This document shows, one piece after another, positions 63,881 to 64,000 of a stretch of DNA of 64,000 bases (position 1 is the stretch's first letter; each line of letters opens with the position of its first letter). This DNA is from Mesorhizobium sp. M3A.F.Ca.ET.080.04.2.1 (GTDB lineage: Bacteria; Pseudomonadota; Alphaproteobacteria; Rhizobiales; Rhizobiaceae): NCBI RefSeq assembly GCF_003952525.1, contig NZ_CP034451.1, positions 2,170,001 through 2,234,000 on the forward strand. Direction: 5' to 3'. A program made the translations under genes and the position numbers. The notes under the pieces are model-generated. The model was not told the origin of the DNA. It did not search any database and saw only the letters and a list, made by a program, of their open reading frames with translations.

Positions 63881-64000
63881 TGCTCCCGGTTTTCCGGACC
63901 GTTCAGAGCTGGAATTTTCCAATTATGATCCCGATGATGGGAGAAGGAGAGTTCCGTGAAGAGGTCAAGGTTTTCGGAGGCGCAGATCGCGTTCATTTTG
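63881..64000 (+). mobile_element. Left end of an IS3-family element (continues beyond the window)
   Basis: TGCTCCCGGTTTTCCGGACC at 63881 resembles the terminal repeat seen at the IS3 remnant near 53926. At 63957 a GTG, with GGAGAAGGAGAG upstream, starts a frame reading MKRSRFSEAQIAFIL, the first residues of an IS3-type OrfA. The rest is outside the window. Confidence 0.75.

Noticed and set aside
1..64000. CRISPR array
   Set aside because: No series of short direct repeats with regular spacers was seen, and no cas-like protein occurs.

Overview
The window looks like chromosome or island DNA of an alphaproteobacterium of the order Hyphomicrobiales (Rhizobiales), most like Mesorhizobium. The reasons are the high GC content, an Omp25-type porin, a TadG pilus remnant, fixLJ, a complete fixNOQP-fixGHIS set, NirK/NirV denitrification genes, a MucR fragment, HWE histidine kinases, and DUF982, DUF892 and DUF3606 stress genes. 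No rRNA, tRNA or CRISPR was recognised.

Layout. 1-7600: end of a porin gene, a gene-poor stretch, a tadG fragment cut off by an integrase/IS91 chimera, a DJ-1/PfpI protein divergent from a cyclase-TolB-TPR protein, and an N-truncated MscS channel. 7600-11600: a FixK-like regulator, then a GAF-Fis regulator / aldehyde dehydrogenase / DUF779 module in which all three genes carry lesions. 11700-17950: the denitrification block, with a DUF1858 redox protein, nnrR, nnrS (broken), pseudoazurin, nirK, nirV, a group III truncated haemoglobin and an ion channel (frameshifted). 17970-29760: the microoxic block, with hemN, fnrN, a hemerythrin protein, ccoNOQP (ccoN has an internal amber codon), ccoG-fixH-fixI-fixS and a CBS-BON protein. 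29800-35800: LysE and universal-stress remnants, fixLJ, a scrambled hemA, a phosphoribosyltransferase remnant and a flavin/PPOX protein. 36000-45100: fragments and small stress genes (cupin, NTF2-like, RND piece, cold shock, DUF892, DUF3606, Mn-catalase with an internal amber codon, thioredoxin-reductase-like). 45100-49800: a glycan locus of two glycoside hydrolases flanking a glycosyltransferase and UDP-galactopyranose mutase. 50000-64000: DUF1003, gene fragments, a peroxiredoxin-like protein and two HWE kinase/response-regulator pairs separated by an intact IS66 and an intact IS256, both with visible 8-bp target duplications. An IS3-type element starts at the right edge.

Regulatory logic. 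Two kinds of Crp/Fnr operator can be read directly. TTTGC-N6-GCAAA palindromes precede nnrS, pseudoazurin and nirK, as expected for NnrR (NO response). TTGAY-N4-ATCAA boxes precede hemN/fnrN, ccoN and ccoG, as expected for FixK/FnrN (low oxygen). Weaker copies lie before the CBS gene, fixL and hemA. The recognition helices agree: the FixK-like protein and FnrN carry ETVSR, while the NnrR candidate carries HTVSR. The window therefore couples O2 sensing (FixL-FixJ, FnrN), high-affinity respiration (cbb3 oxidase), anaerobic haem synthesis (HemN) and nitrite reduction/NO handling (pseudoazurin, NirK, NnrS, globin).

A striking property is the number of lesions. About fifteen genes carry frameshifts, some at homopolymers, and several carry in-frame stops. 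Three of these stops are TAG where I would expect Ser in homologues (ccoN, Mn-catalase, DUF779). TAG also ends many intact genes here, so recoding is not supported. Real decay and sequencing error cannot be separated from the sequence alone.
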